A program made the translations under genes and the position numbers. The notes under the pieces are model-generated. The model did no database searches. It saw only the letters and a list, made by a program, of their open reading frames with translations, and was not told where the DNA came from. This document shows positions 17,686-26,957 of a stretch of DNA of 64,000 bases, piece by piece (position 1 is the stretch's first letter; every line of letters begins with the position of its first letter). Source of the DNA: Sphingomonas sp. YR710 (GTDB lineage Bacteria; Pseudomonadota; Alphaproteobacteria; Sphingomonadales; Sphingomonadaceae); NCBI RefSeq assembly GCF_900101455.1, contig NZ_FMZJ01000011.1, forward strand, positions 62,001 to 126,000, read 5' to 3'.

Positions 17686-19707
17686 TCAGCGGCCGTTCAG
17701 CATCGCGGATATCTGCGCGAGCAGTTCGGCCGCGCGGAATGGCTTGCCCAGCCGCTCCACATTCTGCGGCAGACTGTCCGCCAAATCGGCGAAGCCGGTG
17801 ATCAACAGGATGGGGATGTCGGGCAGTCGGGCGCGCACCTCGCGGGCCAGTTCGGCGCCGGACAGTCCGGGCATGACATAATCGGTGACGATGGCGTCAA
17901 AGGCGGCTCCTTCTGCAAGTGTGGCGAGCGCCTCCGTGCCCGATGCCGCTTCAATCACAACATGGCCATGCTCGCGCAGCAGGCCCGCGGTTGCATGGCG
18001 CACGCGTACATTGTCGTCGACCAGCATGATCCGCGCGGTGCGGCTGTCGACAGCCGGCATCGCTTGCGGCTCCTCTACCGTCGGAGGGCTGCCGAGGGGT
18101 AGCCAGATTTCGATGGTCGTGCCGCTGCCGGGCGTGCTGACGAGGTTCAGCGCACCGCCCGATTGCGCCGCCAGCCCATGCACCATCGACAGGCCAAGGC
18201 CGGTGCCTTTGCCGATCGGCTTTGTCGTGAAGAAGGGTTCGATCGCTTGTGCCAGCGTTTCGGCGTCCATTCCCTCGCCCGTGTCGGTGACCGAAATCTT
18301 CACATAGTCGCCCGGGGACAGCCGTCTGGTAGACAATCCTGCGGCGGCTTCCTGCGTCAGGCCGATCGTGAGCAGGCCGCCCTCGGGCATCGCATCCTGG
18401 GCGTTGACGGCAAGGTTGAGGATCGCCAGCTCGAGCTGCGCGGGATCGACCCGCGCCGATAGTGTCGTCTTGGGCAGTTCGTAGCGCAGTTGCACATCGC
18501 TGCCGATCGATCGCTCGATCAAGTCGCGCATTCCCGCGAGCAAAGCGACGATGTCGACATCGCGGGGGCGCAGCGTCTGCCGCCGCGCAAAGGACAGCAA
18601 TCGGGCCACCAAAGTCCGTGCGCGCTCGGCGCTGTCCAGCGCGGCCTCAACCAGCCGAAGTCCCTTTGGATCGTTCGTAAGACGCCGTTGCAGCATGTCG
18701 AGCCCTGCGATTACCGGCGTCAGGAGATTGTTGAAATCATGCGCGACACCGCCCGTCATCCGGCCGAGCGCGCCCATTCGCTGGCTTTCGGTTGCAGCCT
18801 CCTCGCGGCGGTGTTGCGCCGCCATGTCGCGGCCGATGAGCGTCACCAAAGCGACCGCAAGCGACAGACTCGCGATGATCCCGGTAAGGAGCACCCCCGA
18901 TGCGCGCAGGATCGGCGCCTTATACTCGGCGGCCGGCATGGCGACGTGAACGGTCCATTCGCTTCCGGGAATTGGTTGCCAGATTGCCATTTCGTCGACG
19001 CCGGACATCGTATCGCGGTACATCAGGCCGGGAGGGCGGCGGAGCGCCGCCCGCGCGCTGTTGCTGGCGGGTTTGGCGATGTCGGCCGCCGCGCCGGTCT
19101 GCGCGACGATATTTCCGGCCTGATCGATGACCTCGATTCGCCAGCGTGGTGGCAGATTGGCTTCGAGCAGCAGCCGGCTCATCACCTGGGGGTCGACAAG
19201 AGTGGATATCACGTAATTCAGGCGGCCGTCGCGAATGACTGGCGCACGAATCGCGAAGGCAGCTGCTCGGCCTGGCACGCTCCCGATCCGGCCAATGGTC
19301 AGCTTGTGCGTAGCAACGACGCGCTCGAAACTGTCCGTCTCAATGACGGGGCCGTGCGCGATTCCGGCGATGGGTTCGGGTATATCTAGCAGCCTGATGC
19401 CTTGCGGATTGGCTACCGAAATGGTTCGCCACAGCGGCTCGATCGCAAGCAGTCGCCGACCCAGCGCCGTGAAGCGCTTTGCCTCGATCTGCGCGTCGAG
19501 CGAAGGGGATTGAGCGATCATCTCTGTGCGCTGTTCGCTGGTGATCAGCTCGCGACCGATCAACGTCGCCATGAAGCGGGCATGATCCAGCGCGCGGCGC
19601 TCAATAGCAGCGCGCTGGTTATGAAAACCGAACGTGCCGATTATCGCGCCGAAGATTACGATCGGCAGCAGCGCCGTCACAGCCAATAGCGCGAGCGAAC
19701 GCTGCAT
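17686..19707 (-). CDS. Hybrid sensor histidine kinase with C-terminal receiver domain
   Basis: A 673-residue membrane sensor. TM1 is at about residues 6-26, a large periplasmic dCACHE-like region covers about 30-262, and TM2 is at about 270-292. The phosphoacceptor is His323 (MTGGVAHDFNNLLTPV). The ATPase domain shows LAVNAQDAMPEGG, VTDTGEGMD and GKGTGLGLSMVHGL. A receiver domain ends the protein, with Asp609 as phosphoacceptor (AIVTDYVMPGLSG) and Lys in LGKPFR. No DNA-binding output domain or partner gene is adjacent, so signal and target remain open. The DFNN-type H box is typical of kinases that pass the signal by phosphorelay. Confidence 0.9.
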   Translation of the reverse strand: MQRSLALLAVTALLPIVIFGAIIGTFGFHNQRAAIERRALDHARFMATLIGRELITSEQRTEMIAQSPSLDAQIEAKRFTALGRRLLAIEPLWRTISVANPQGIRLLDIPEPIAGIAHGPVIETDSFERVVATHKLTIGRIGSVPGRAAAFAIRAPVIRDGRLNYVISTLVDPQVMSRLLLEANLPPRWRIEVIDQAGNIVAQTGAAADIAKPASNSARAALRRPPGLMYRDTMSGVDEMAIWQPIPGSEWTVHVAMPAAEYKAPILRASGVLLTGIIASLSLAVALVTLIGRDMAAQHRREEAATESQRMGALGRMTGGVAHDFNNLLTPVIAGLDMLQRRLTNDPKGLRLVEAALDSAERARTLVARLLSFARRQTLRPRDVDIVALLAGMRDLIERSIGSDVQLRYELPKTTLSARVDPAQLELAILNLAVNAQDAMPEGGLLTIGLTQEAAAGLSTRRLSPGDYVKISVTDTGEGMDAETLAQAIEPFFTTKPIGKGTGLGLSMVHGLAAQSGGALNLVSTPGSGTTIEIWLPLGSPPTVEEPQAMPAVDSRTARIMLVDDNVRVRHATAGLLREHGHVVIEAASGTEALATLAEGAAFDAIVTDYVMPGLSGAELAREVRARLPDIPILLITGFADLADSLPQNVERLGKPFRAAELLAQISAMLNGR

Positions 19708-19836
19708 TACCTACCCCATTATCACCAATGCATCGTTCTTAGGGCAAAAGGTGGTTCAGCGCAGTGCTTTTCGCCGATAGTGCCGATTCGTGTTGCGGTT
19801 ACACGAGCTCCGGCAAGCTTATGGGACGATTGCGAC

Positions 19837-20292
19837 CTATTTCGATCGTGCAGCGATGCCCATCACCTCGAAATGCGCACCGCCCAGCAGACTGCCGGCG
19901 CCGAGGAAAGCACGCGCAGGCATAGGACCGGTGAAATACGTCCGATAGACATCGTTGAACGCTGCATAATCCTTGAGGTCGGACGCGAAGACCTGCACCC
20001 AGACGAGATCGTTCATCGTCAGTCCGGCCTTCTCGACCGTGCGCTTGATATTGTCGAGAACGAGCTTCGCGCCGGCCGCGACATCGGTGGGCGGTTTGCC
20101 GGTGGCGGGATCCATGTCGGTGGTGCCCGCGACATAGAGCGTGTCGCCTGCCATCACGGCCGAACTGAACGGCGGCGCCTTGCCGGATACGGGCGACGGC
20201 ATCGATCCCGCCGGATAATGGGTGACCGACACCGATGCGCCGGCCGTGACAGATGCAAGAAGGAGGGGGGTGACGACGAGCAGGCGTATCAT
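19837..20292 (-). CDS. RidA/YjgF-family protein with signal peptide
   Basis: A 151-residue RidA-like protein: GDTLYVAGTTDMDPATGK, the KLVLDNIKRTVEKAG helix and VWVQVFASDLKDYAAFNDVY are family hallmarks. Cytosolic RidA deaminates reactive enamines or imines. Unlike that form, this one begins with a clear secretion signal (MIRLLVVTPLLLASVTAGAS), so it should act in the periplasm. ATG 20292 is preferred because AAGGA lies seven bases upstream; an ATG six bases earlier is too close to it. It follows aguB on the same strand (68 bases), hinting at a link with amine catabolism. Confidence 0.85.
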   Translation of the reverse strand: MIRLLVVTPLLLASVTAGASVSVTHYPAGSMPSPVSGKAPPFSSAVMAGDTLYVAGTTDMDPATGKPPTDVAAGAKLVLDNIKRTVEKAGLTMNDLVWVQVFASDLKDYAAFNDVYRTYFTGPMPARAFLGAGSLLGGAHFEVMGIAARSK

Positions 20293-20360
20293 CGGCATTT
20301 CCTTCGGTCGATCATAGACCGTCGGAGATGAGCAAATCGGCGCTGCCGTGGCAAGCCGCG

Positions 20361-21209
20361 TCAGATATCCTGTACCAGTCGCCCATACAGGTCAGGCCGC
20401 CGATCCCGGAAGAAACCAAACGCCGCCCTGTGCCGCTTCACGATATCGAGATCGATCGTCGCGACCAGCGCGCCGGTCTCCTCGCGTCCGAAGGCCGCCA
20501 GATAGTCGCCGCGTTCATTGGCGATGAAGCTGTGGCCGTAGAAGGTCTGGCCATTTTCGGTGCCGATCCGGTTGGCGGCGATCACCGGCACGACGTTGGA
20601 GACCGAATGGCCCACCATCGCGCGTTGCCACAGTCGGCTGGTATCGAGCTCGGGATCATGCGGTTCGTTGCCGATCGCCGTCGGGAAGAACAAGAGGTCC
20701 GCGCCCATCAGCATCAGCGCGCGCGCGGTTTCCGGATACCATTGGTCCCAGCAAATGCCGACGCCCAGGGTCGCGCGCTCCGTCGGCCAAACCTTGAAGC
20801 CGGTATTGCCGGGCCGGAAATAGAATTTTTCCTCATAGCCTGGGCCATCGGGAATGTGGCTCTTGCGATAGACACCCATGATGCGGCCATCGGGATCGAT
20901 CATGGCCAGGCTGTTATAGTAATGATGTCCGTCGGCCTCGAAGAAGCTGGTCGGGATATAAATTTTCAACTCAGCGGCGAGCGCCTGCATAGCGCGCACG
21001 GCCTTGTGCTCGGCGGTGGGTTTGGCGCGCGCGAACTGGCCCTCATCTTCGACCTGGCAGAAATAATGGCCCTCGAACAATTCGGGTGGCAGAACGACAT
21101 GCGCGCCGCGCGCCGCCGCGTCGCGGACGAGCTTGGAAACCTCGGTGATATTTGCGTCGATATCGTCGGTGAAGGCGAGTTGCAGCGCGGCGACGGTGAT
21201 TTCGGTCAT
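20361..21209 (-). CDS. aguB: N-carbamoylputrescine amidase
   Basis: A 282-residue carbon-nitrogen hydrolase of the nitrilase superfamily that releases putrescine, CO2 and ammonia from N-carbamoylputrescine. The catalytic triad is visible: Glu43 (LPPELFEG), Lys116 (VYRKSHIPDG) and Cys153 (VGICWDQWYPE). The EEKFYFRPGNTGF segment is typical of AguB, and the length fits. It acts after AguA, encoded 178 bases upstream on the same strand. A family-A palindromic repeat lies between the two. Confidence 0.93.
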   Translation of the reverse strand: MTEITVAALQLAFTDDIDANITEVSKLVRDAAARGAHVVLPPELFEGHYFCQVEDEGQFARAKPTAEHKAVRAMQALAAELKIYIPTSFFEADGHHYYNSLAMIDPDGRIMGVYRKSHIPDGPGYEEKFYFRPGNTGFKVWPTERATLGVGICWDQWYPETARALMLMGADLLFFPTAIGNEPHDPELDTSRLWQRAMVGHSVSNVVPVIAANRIGTENGQTFYGHSFIANERGDYLAAFGREETGALVATIDLDIVKRHRAAFGFFRDRRPDLYGRLVQDI

Positions 21210-21267
21210 CTAGGTCGAAGCCCTTTCATCCAAATTTCTATCGGGGATCTCCCCCCTCCCCCCACAC

Positions 21268-21359
21268 CGTCATTCCCGCGAAAGCGGGAACCCATGGATG
21301 GCGGCACATATTGGCTCCAGTGGTCCGTAACCGTGGGTTCCCGCTTTCGCGGGAATGAC
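21268..21359. repeat. Palindromic repeat element, family A, copy 2
   Basis: A 92-base element starting CGTCATTCCCGCGAAAGCGG and ending with the inverted arm CCGCTTTCGCGGGAATGAC. It lies between aguA and aguB. In an mRNA covering both genes it would fold into a long hairpin, which could affect relative expression. It is closely related to the copies at 13474 and 31319. Confidence 0.8.
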
Positions 21360-21386
21360 TGTGGGTGGTGCGCCGCCAACCGCTGT

Positions 21387-22373
21387 TCACACCGCCGGAA
21401 TCTGCTGGCTGATGCAGTGGAAACTGCCCCCGCCCGTCAGGATGTGATCAGCACGGAAGCCGGTGACGCGGCGGCCCGGAAAGAGTTTCGCTATCGCCGC
21501 CACCGCCGCCTTGTCATTCGCGGCGCCGTACAGCGGCACCACCACCGCCGCATTGCCGATGTAGAAATTCATATAGGATGCCGGGATCATTTCACCATCC
21601 CGTTCGACCAGTCCCGGTGAAGGGATCGTTGCGACGGTGAGCCCGAACGCCTCGGCGCGTGTTTTCGCATCGGTATAGACGGCCGCATTGGGGTCGTCGG
21701 CGCCGCCGGCTTCCGGGATCGCGATCACGCCCTCGGCGACAAAACGCGCGAGATTGTCGACATGCCCATCGGTATGATCGTTTGCGAGCCCGTCGCCGAG
21801 CCAGAGCAACCGATCAACGCCCAGATCGCGCGCCAGGTTGGCTTCGATCGCGGCCTTGTCGAGCCCCGGATTGCGGTTCGGGTTGAGCAGGCATTGTTCG
21901 GTCGTGACGCCGATGCCCGCGCCGTTGACGTCGATCGCGCCGCCCTCGAAGATCCAGTCGCAGCGGCGAACCGGCAGCCCGGTGTGGGCCGCCAGCCGCT
22001 CGCCGATATCCTCGTCACCGGGCAGCTCATATTTGCCACCCCACCAGTTGAAACAGAAATCGGCCGCGGCGCGACCGCCGTCGCCGGACAGGATGATCGG
22101 CGCCGTATCGCGCAGCCAGATGTCGCCGAATGGTTCGACGATCACGTCTGCCGCATCCCCGGCCAGTTCGCGGGCGGCGGCGGCCGACTCTTCATCGGCG
22201 GCTACAAGGATAACGTGTTCGCCCGCTCCGTCGGCGTGAACCGCCTTTGCGAATTGGACGACTTCGGCGCGAGCGGGATCGAGATCGTCCTCCCACAGTT
22301 CGGGATGGCTCGGAAAGCCGATCCAGACGGAGTCGTGCAGGGTCCATTCGGCTGGCTGGCGATAGTCGGTCAT
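21387..22373 (-). CDS. aguA: Agmatine deiminase
   Basis: A 328-residue PAD-family enzyme converting agmatine to N-carbamoylputrescine and ammonia. Family motifs are EPFGDIWLRDTAPI, FNWWGGKYELPGDEDIG, WIFEGGAIDVNG, NDHTDGHVDN and the terminal catalytic loop GGGSFHCISQQIP with Cys320. ATG 22373 (MTDYRQPAEW) gives the normal family start; the open frame continues upstream but is not protein-like. The gene is divergent from mgdA with 125 bases between them, so agmatine and methylamine functions share a promoter region. Confidence 0.94.
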   Translation of the reverse strand: MTDYRQPAEWTLHDSVWIGFPSHPELWEDDLDPARAEVVQFAKAVHADGAGEHVILVAADEESAAAARELAGDAADVIVEPFGDIWLRDTAPIILSGDGGRAAADFCFNWWGGKYELPGDEDIGERLAAHTGLPVRRCDWIFEGGAIDVNGAGIGVTTEQCLLNPNRNPGLDKAAIEANLARDLGVDRLLWLGDGLANDHTDGHVDNLARFVAEGVIAIPEAGGADDPNAAVYTDAKTRAEAFGLTVATIPSPGLVERDGEMIPASYMNFYIGNAAVVVPLYGAANDKAAVAAIAKLFPGRRVTGFRADHILTGGGSFHCISQQIPAV

Positions 22374-22442
22374 GCGCGCGCTGATAGCGCTGTGATGTGA
22401 CAGGGGAAAGAGGGGCGGACGATAGCCATGTCGCCAATTCGA

Positions 22443-22448
22443 TATAAT
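22443..22448 (+). promoter_or_regulatory. Candidate -10 box (TATAAT) in the aguA/mgdA divergent region
   Basis: A perfect TATAAT lies 50 bases before the mgdA start within an A/T-rich island that stands out from the surrounding G+C. No good -35 hexamer was found at 16-18 bases, so this may depend on an activator. Confidence 0.35.
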
Positions 22449-22498
22449 ATGTCGTAATGGTGCAAATAAGTCGAGCCGTTTCGCGCAAAGATGTCGGC

Positions 22499-23752
22499 AT
22501 GCGCTATTCGGTCTGGAGCCTCGCGAAAAATGCCCTGACGGGCCACCGCGACTGGCGGCCGGCATGGCGCGATGCGGCGCCGAAATCCTCTTATGACGTG
22601 GTGATCGTCGGCGGTGGCGGGCATGGGCTGGCGACGGCATATTATCTGGCGAGGGTGCACGGTATCACCAATGTCGCCCTGATCGAGAAGGGCTGGATCG
22701 GTGGTGGCAATGCCGGGCGCAACACCACGATCATCCGCTCGAATTATCTGCTCGACGGCAATATCCCCTTTTACGAACTGTCGATGAAGCTGTGGGAGGG
22801 GCTGGAGCAGGAGCTCAATTATAACGCGATGGTCAGCCAGCGTGGCGTGCTCAACCTGTTTCACAACGATGGCCAACGCGATGCCTATGTCCGGCGCGGC
22901 AATGCGATGCGGCTGCATGGCGTCGATGCCGAACTGCTCGATCGCGAGGGCGTGCGCCGCATGGCACCCTTCCTCAATTTCGATCACGCGCGCTTCCCGA
23001 TCCAGGGCGGATTGCTGCAACGGCGCGGCGGCACCGCCCGGCATGATGCGGTCAATTGGGGCTATGCGCGGGCGGCGTCCGCGCTCGGCGTCGACATCAT
23101 CCAGAATTGCGAACTCACCGGATTCCGGCGTGCGCCCGATGGCCGGGTGACCGGGGTCGAGACGAGCCGCGGCGCGATTGGCTGTCGCAAGGCCGGTGTG
23201 GCCGTCGCCGGGCATTCGTCGCGGGTGGCGGCGATGGCGGGGCTGCGGCTGCCGATCGAAAGCCATGTGTTGCAGGCGTTCGTGTCGGAAGCGCTCAAAC
23301 CCATATTGCCCGGCGTGATCACCTTCGGCGCGGGCCATTTCTATGTCAGCCAGTCGGACAAGGGCGGGCTCGTGTTCGGCGGCGATATCGACGGCTATAA
23401 CAGCTATGCCCAGCGCGGAAACCTGTCCGTCGTCGAGGATGTCTGCGAGGGTGGCATGGCGTTGATGCCCATGATTGGCCGCGCGCGGATGCTGCGCAGC
23501 TGGGGCGGGATCATGGACATGTCGATGGACGGTTCGCCGATCATCGATCACACGCCGGTTTCCGGCCTCTACCTCAACGCCGGCTGGTGCTATGGCGGCT
23601 TCAAGGCGACGCCGGCGAGCGGTTGGTGTTTCGCGCATCTGATCGCGACCGATCGGGCGCATGCGGCGTCATCTGCCTATCGCCTCGATCGTTTTGCGCG
23701 CGGCTATATGATCGACGAAAAGGGCGTGGGCGCCCAGCCGAACCTGCACTGA
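22499..23752 (+). CDS. mgdA: N-methylglutamate dehydrogenase subunit A (sarcosine-oxidase beta-like)
   Basis: A 417-residue FAD oxidoreductase homologous to the beta subunit (SoxB) of heterotetrameric sarcosine oxidase. The Rossmann motif is DVVIVGGGGHGLATAYYLA (Gly38-Gly43). GNAGRNTTIIRSNYL is the conserved segment near the flavin, and GWCYGGFKATPASGWCFAHLI closes the FAD site. The start MRYSVWSLAKNAL matches the family. Because the same gene run contains mgsABC and gmaS, the substrate is inferred to be N-methylglutamate rather than sarcosine. Its stop overlaps the next start by one base (TGATG). Letters A-D are assigned by gene order. Confidence 0.85.
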   Translation: MRYSVWSLAKNALTGHRDWRPAWRDAAPKSSYDVVIVGGGGHGLATAYYLARVHGITNVALIEKGWIGGGNAGRNTTIIRSNYLLDGNIPFYELSMKLWEGLEQELNYNAMVSQRGVLNLFHNDGQRDAYVRRGNAMRLHGVDAELLDREGVRRMAPFLNFDHARFPIQGGLLQRRGGTARHDAVNWGYARAASALGVDIIQNCELTGFRRAPDGRVTGVETSRGAIGCRKAGVAVAGHSSRVAAMAGLRLPIESHVLQAFVSEALKPILPGVITFGAGHFYVSQSDKGGLVFGGDIDGYNSYAQRGNLSVVEDVCEGGMALMPMIGRARMLRSWGGIMDMSMDGSPIIDHTPVSGLYLNAGWCYGGFKATPASGWCFAHLIATDRAHAASSAYRLDRFARGYMIDEKGVGAQPNLH

Positions 23753-24003
23753 TGCGCATAAGCTGTCCCTTCTGCGGCGATCGCGACCTTCAGGAATTCG
23801 TCTATCGCGGAGACGCGTCGGCGGCCGGCATCGGAGACTGCAGCGATATGGTCGAACGCGTCTATCTGCGCGACAATCCGGCCGGCCCGATCGACGAGCA
23901 TTGGTATCATGCGCAAGGGTGTCGCCGCTGGCTGGTGGTGACCCGCGATACGCGGACGCACGCGATCGACACCGCCCGTCTTGCGCGCGAGCCGAAGCCA
24001 TGA
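23752..24003 (+). CDS. mgdB: N-methylglutamate dehydrogenase subunit B (sarcosine-oxidase delta-like)
   Basis: An 83-residue zinc-binding small subunit of the SoxD family. The N terminus MRISCPFCGDRDLQEF carries the CPFC zinc knuckle, and the conserved DEHWYHAQGCRRWLVVTRDTRTH supplies the later ligands. It binds the large subunit and is needed for the heterotetramer. It overlaps mgdA by one base and mgdC by four (ATGA at 24000-24003), pointing to coupled translation and a fixed ratio. Confidence 0.88.
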   Translation: MRISCPFCGDRDLQEFVYRGDASAAGIGDCSDMVERVYLRDNPAGPIDEHWYHAQGCRRWLVVTRDTRTHAIDTARLAREPKP

Positions 24004-26957
24004 GCCGTCTGGGTGGCGGCGGGCTGATCGATCGGTCGCGGCCGATCGATTTCACCTTCGACGGCGAGGCGTATCGCGGTTTCGAAGGTGATACGCTGGC
24101 CTCGGCGCTGATCGCCGCCGATGTGAAGATCGTCGGCCGTTCGTTCAAATATCACCGGCCACGCGGCATCATGACCGCCGGCAGCGAAGAACCCAATGCG
24201 CTGGTGACGCTGCGTTCGGGCGCCCGTGCCGAGCCGAACAGCCGCGCGACGACGATCGAGCTTTTCGACGGGCTGGAAGCGACCAGCCAGAATCGCTGGC
24301 CGAGCCTCGGCTGCGATCTGATGGCGATCAACGGCCTGCTCGCGCCCTTGTTCGTCGCGGGCTTCTATTACAAGACTTTCATGTGGCCGGCGGCCTTTTG
24401 GGAACGGCTGTACGAACCATTGATCCGTCGCGCAGCGGGCCTTGGGAAGCTCAGCGGCTTGCCCGATCCCGACACATATGATCGCGACCATGCCTTTTGC
24501 GACGTGCTGGTGATCGGTGGCGGGCCGGCGGGGTTGACTGCGGCGCTCGTGGCGGGGCGCTCGGGCGCGCGGGTCCTGCTGGTTGACGAGGATATGCGAC
24601 CCGGGGGCCGGCTGCTCGCCGAACGGCACGAGGTCGACGGGATGAGTGGCCCGGATTGGGTGGCGGCGATGGTTGCAGAACTGGCCAGCTTGCCCAATGT
24701 CCGGCTGCTCGCGCGAACAACGGTGTTCGGCGCTTATGACGGACAGACCTTCGCCGCCGTCGAGCGTGTGGCCGATCATGTGCCGGAGCCGGCGCCCGGC
24801 CGTCCGCGCCAGCGACTGTGGAAGATCGTCGCAAAGCGCAGCATATTGGCTGCGGGTGCCGTCGAGCGGCCGATCGTGTTCGGCGGCAACGACCGGCCCG
24901 GTGTGATGACGGCATCGGCGATGCAGGCCTATGCAAACCGTTTTGCTGCGGTGCCGGGTGAGAAGGTGGCGCTGTTTGCCGTCACCGACAGCGCCTGGGC
25001 GGCGGCCGACGATCTCCGCACGGCGGGCCTCGATATTGTTGCCATGATCGATGCGCGCAAAGCGCCCCCGGCCGCGGCGATGAACCGTGCCCGCGCCGCC
25101 GGAACGCGGGTTTTTACCGGATCGGAGGTCGTGCAGGCGCGGGGCCGGACAGTGCGATCGATCGATGTGCGCGATGCCGCAGGCCGCGTATCGCGTATCG
25201 CGGTCGATGCGCTGGGGGTTTCCGGCGGCTGGAATCCGGCGATCGGGCTTGCGAATCATCTTGGCGGCCGCTCTGTCTGGTGCGAGCGGATCCACGGTTA
25301 CGTCCTTGCAGATCCGCCGATGGGCATGGTGGTTGCCGGAGCAGCGGCGGGCCGGCTGGGATTGGGCGACACGATCCGTGATAGTGCCCGTATCGCCGGG
25401 GAGACTGCCACCGCACTCGGCCGGACCACCTCGGCCTTTCGCCCGCCCCGGAGCAGCGATGATCCTGCGCATGTCGCGCCCCTTTGGCATGTGGCATCGC
25501 CGGGTAAGAGTTTCGTCGATTTTCAGCATGACGTTACCGATCGTGATATCGCCTTGTCGGCGCGCGAGGGTTTCGCCTCGGTCGAGCATATGAAGCGTTA
25601 TACGACGCTGGGCATGGCGACCGACCAGGGCAAGACCAGCCAGGTCAACGCCAATGCGCTGCTCGCGCTGCATGGCGGCAAGACGATCGCCGAGGCTGGA
25701 TCGGTGCGGTCGCGCCCGCCTCATGTGCCGGTGGCGATCGGCCTGCTGGCGGGTCATCATCGCGATGAGCATTTTCGGCCCGTACGACTTACGCCTTGCC
25801 ACGGTTGGGCCGAGGCGCAGGGCGCGACTTTCGTCGATGCCGGCCAGTGGAAGCGCGCGCAGTGGTTCGCGAAATCCGGCGAGAGTGACTGGCTCGAGAC
25901 GGTATCGCGCGAGGCGCTGGCGGTGCGGACCGGCGTCGGCATTTGCGATGTCTCGACGCTTGGCAAGATCGAGGTGGCTGGTCCGGACGCCGCCCGGCTG
26001 CTCGATCGGCTCTATATCAATACGTTCTCAAGCCTGCCCGTGGGCAAGGCGCGTTATGGTATCATGCTGCGCGAAGACGGGATCGTCATGGACGACGGCA
26101 CCACCACCCGTTTTGCCGCGGATCGCTTCTTCGTAACCACCACCACCGCCAATGCGGCGAAGGTGATGGAGCATATCGACCATTGCCGGCAGGTGCTGTG
26201 GCCCGATCTGGATGTTCAGGCGGTCTCGGTGACCGAGCAATGGGCGCAGCTCGCCGTTGCCGGGCCGACTTCCCGGACATTGCTTCAGCGTCTGTTCGCC
26301 GACGTCGACCTCTCGAACGCGGCCTTTCCCTTCATGGCCGCGATCGAATGCGTGTGGCGTGGGATGCCAGCGCGCTTGTTCCGGATCTCCTTCTCGGGCG
26401 AACTGGCGTATGAAGTCGCCGTCCCGGCCGATTTCGGAGACGCGCTGGTCCGCGCCTTGTTCGATGCGGGCGCCGATCTTGGCGTCACGGCTTATGGCAC
26501 CGAGGCGCTGAGTGTCCTGCGCATCGAGAAGGGGCATCCCGCCGGCAACGAGCTGAACGGGCAGACGACGGCCGCCGATCTCGGCTTCGCGCGGATGATG
26601 TCGCGCAAGAAGGGCTACGTCGGCCAAATCCTCGCGGATCGGCCCGGGCTGACCGACGAGGCGCGGCCGGCCCTCGTCGGTATCTCTCCTGTCGATCCGG
26701 CCGCCCGTCCGCGCGGAGGCGCGCATCTGTTGCCGATCGGTGCCAGCGCCGAAGCCCGCAATGATCAGGGCTATGTCACTTCGGTCGCTTTTTCGCCGAC
26801 ATTGGGCCGATGGATCGGGCTGGCGCTGATGAAGCGCGGGCGCAGCCGGATCGGGGAAAGGGTTCGCGCGGTCGATCTGCTGCGGGGGAGCGATGTCGAG
26901 GTGGATATCGTCGATCCGGTGTTTGTCGACGCCAAAGGGGAGCGGCTGCGTGGCTGA
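24000..26957 (+). CDS. mgdC: N-methylglutamate dehydrogenase subunit C (sarcosine-oxidase alpha-like)
   Basis: A 985-residue large subunit of the SoxA family. The N terminus holds a Fer2_4-like domain (AYRGFEGDTLASALIAADVK). A NAD/FAD-binding domain follows (DVLVIGGGPAGLTAALVAGR, then VDEDMRPGGRL). The C-terminal half is a GCV_T-like folate-binding domain that would pass the released methylene group to tetrahydrofolate (GVGICDVSTLGKIEVAGPDA, and ALSVLRIEKGHPAGNELNGQ). Length is near the family's usual 1000 residues. It lies in the mgdABCD run and overlaps both neighbours. Confidence 0.87.
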   Translation: MSRLGGGGLIDRSRPIDFTFDGEAYRGFEGDTLASALIAADVKIVGRSFKYHRPRGIMTAGSEEPNALVTLRSGARAEPNSRATTIELFDGLEATSQNRWPSLGCDLMAINGLLAPLFVAGFYYKTFMWPAAFWERLYEPLIRRAAGLGKLSGLPDPDTYDRDHAFCDVLVIGGGPAGLTAALVAGRSGARVLLVDEDMRPGGRLLAERHEVDGMSGPDWVAAMVAELASLPNVRLLARTTVFGAYDGQTFAAVERVADHVPEPAPGRPRQRLWKIVAKRSILAAGAVERPIVFGGNDRPGVMTASAMQAYANRFAAVPGEKVALFAVTDSAWAAADDLRTAGLDIVAMIDARKAPPAAAMNRARAAGTRVFTGSEVVQARGRTVRSIDVRDAAGRVSRIAVDALGVSGGWNPAIGLANHLGGRSVWCERIHGYVLADPPMGMVVAGAAAGRLGLGDTIRDSARIAGETATALGRTTSAFRPPRSSDDPAHVAPLWHVASPGKSFVDFQHDVTDRDIALSAREGFASVEHMKRYTTLGMATDQGKTSQVNANALLALHGGKTIAEAGSVRSRPPHVPVAIGLLAGHHRDEHFRPVRLTPCHGWAEAQGATFVDAGQWKRAQWFAKSGESDWLETVSREALAVRTGVGICDVSTLGKIEVAGPDAARLLDRLYINTFSSLPVGKARYGIMLREDGIVMDDGTTTRFAADRFFVTTTTANAAKVMEHIDHCRQVLWPDLDVQAVSVTEQWAQLAVAGPTSRTLLQRLFADVDLSNAAFPFMAAIECVWRGMPARLFRISFSGELAYEVAVPADFGDALVRALFDAGADLGVTAYGTEALSVLRIEKGHPAGNELNGQTTAADLGFARMMSRKKGYVGQILADRPGLTDEARPALVGISPVDPAARPRGGAHLLPIGASAEARNDQGYVTSVAFSPTLGRWIGLALMKRGRSRIGERVRAVDLLRGSDVEVDIVDPVFVDAKGERLRG

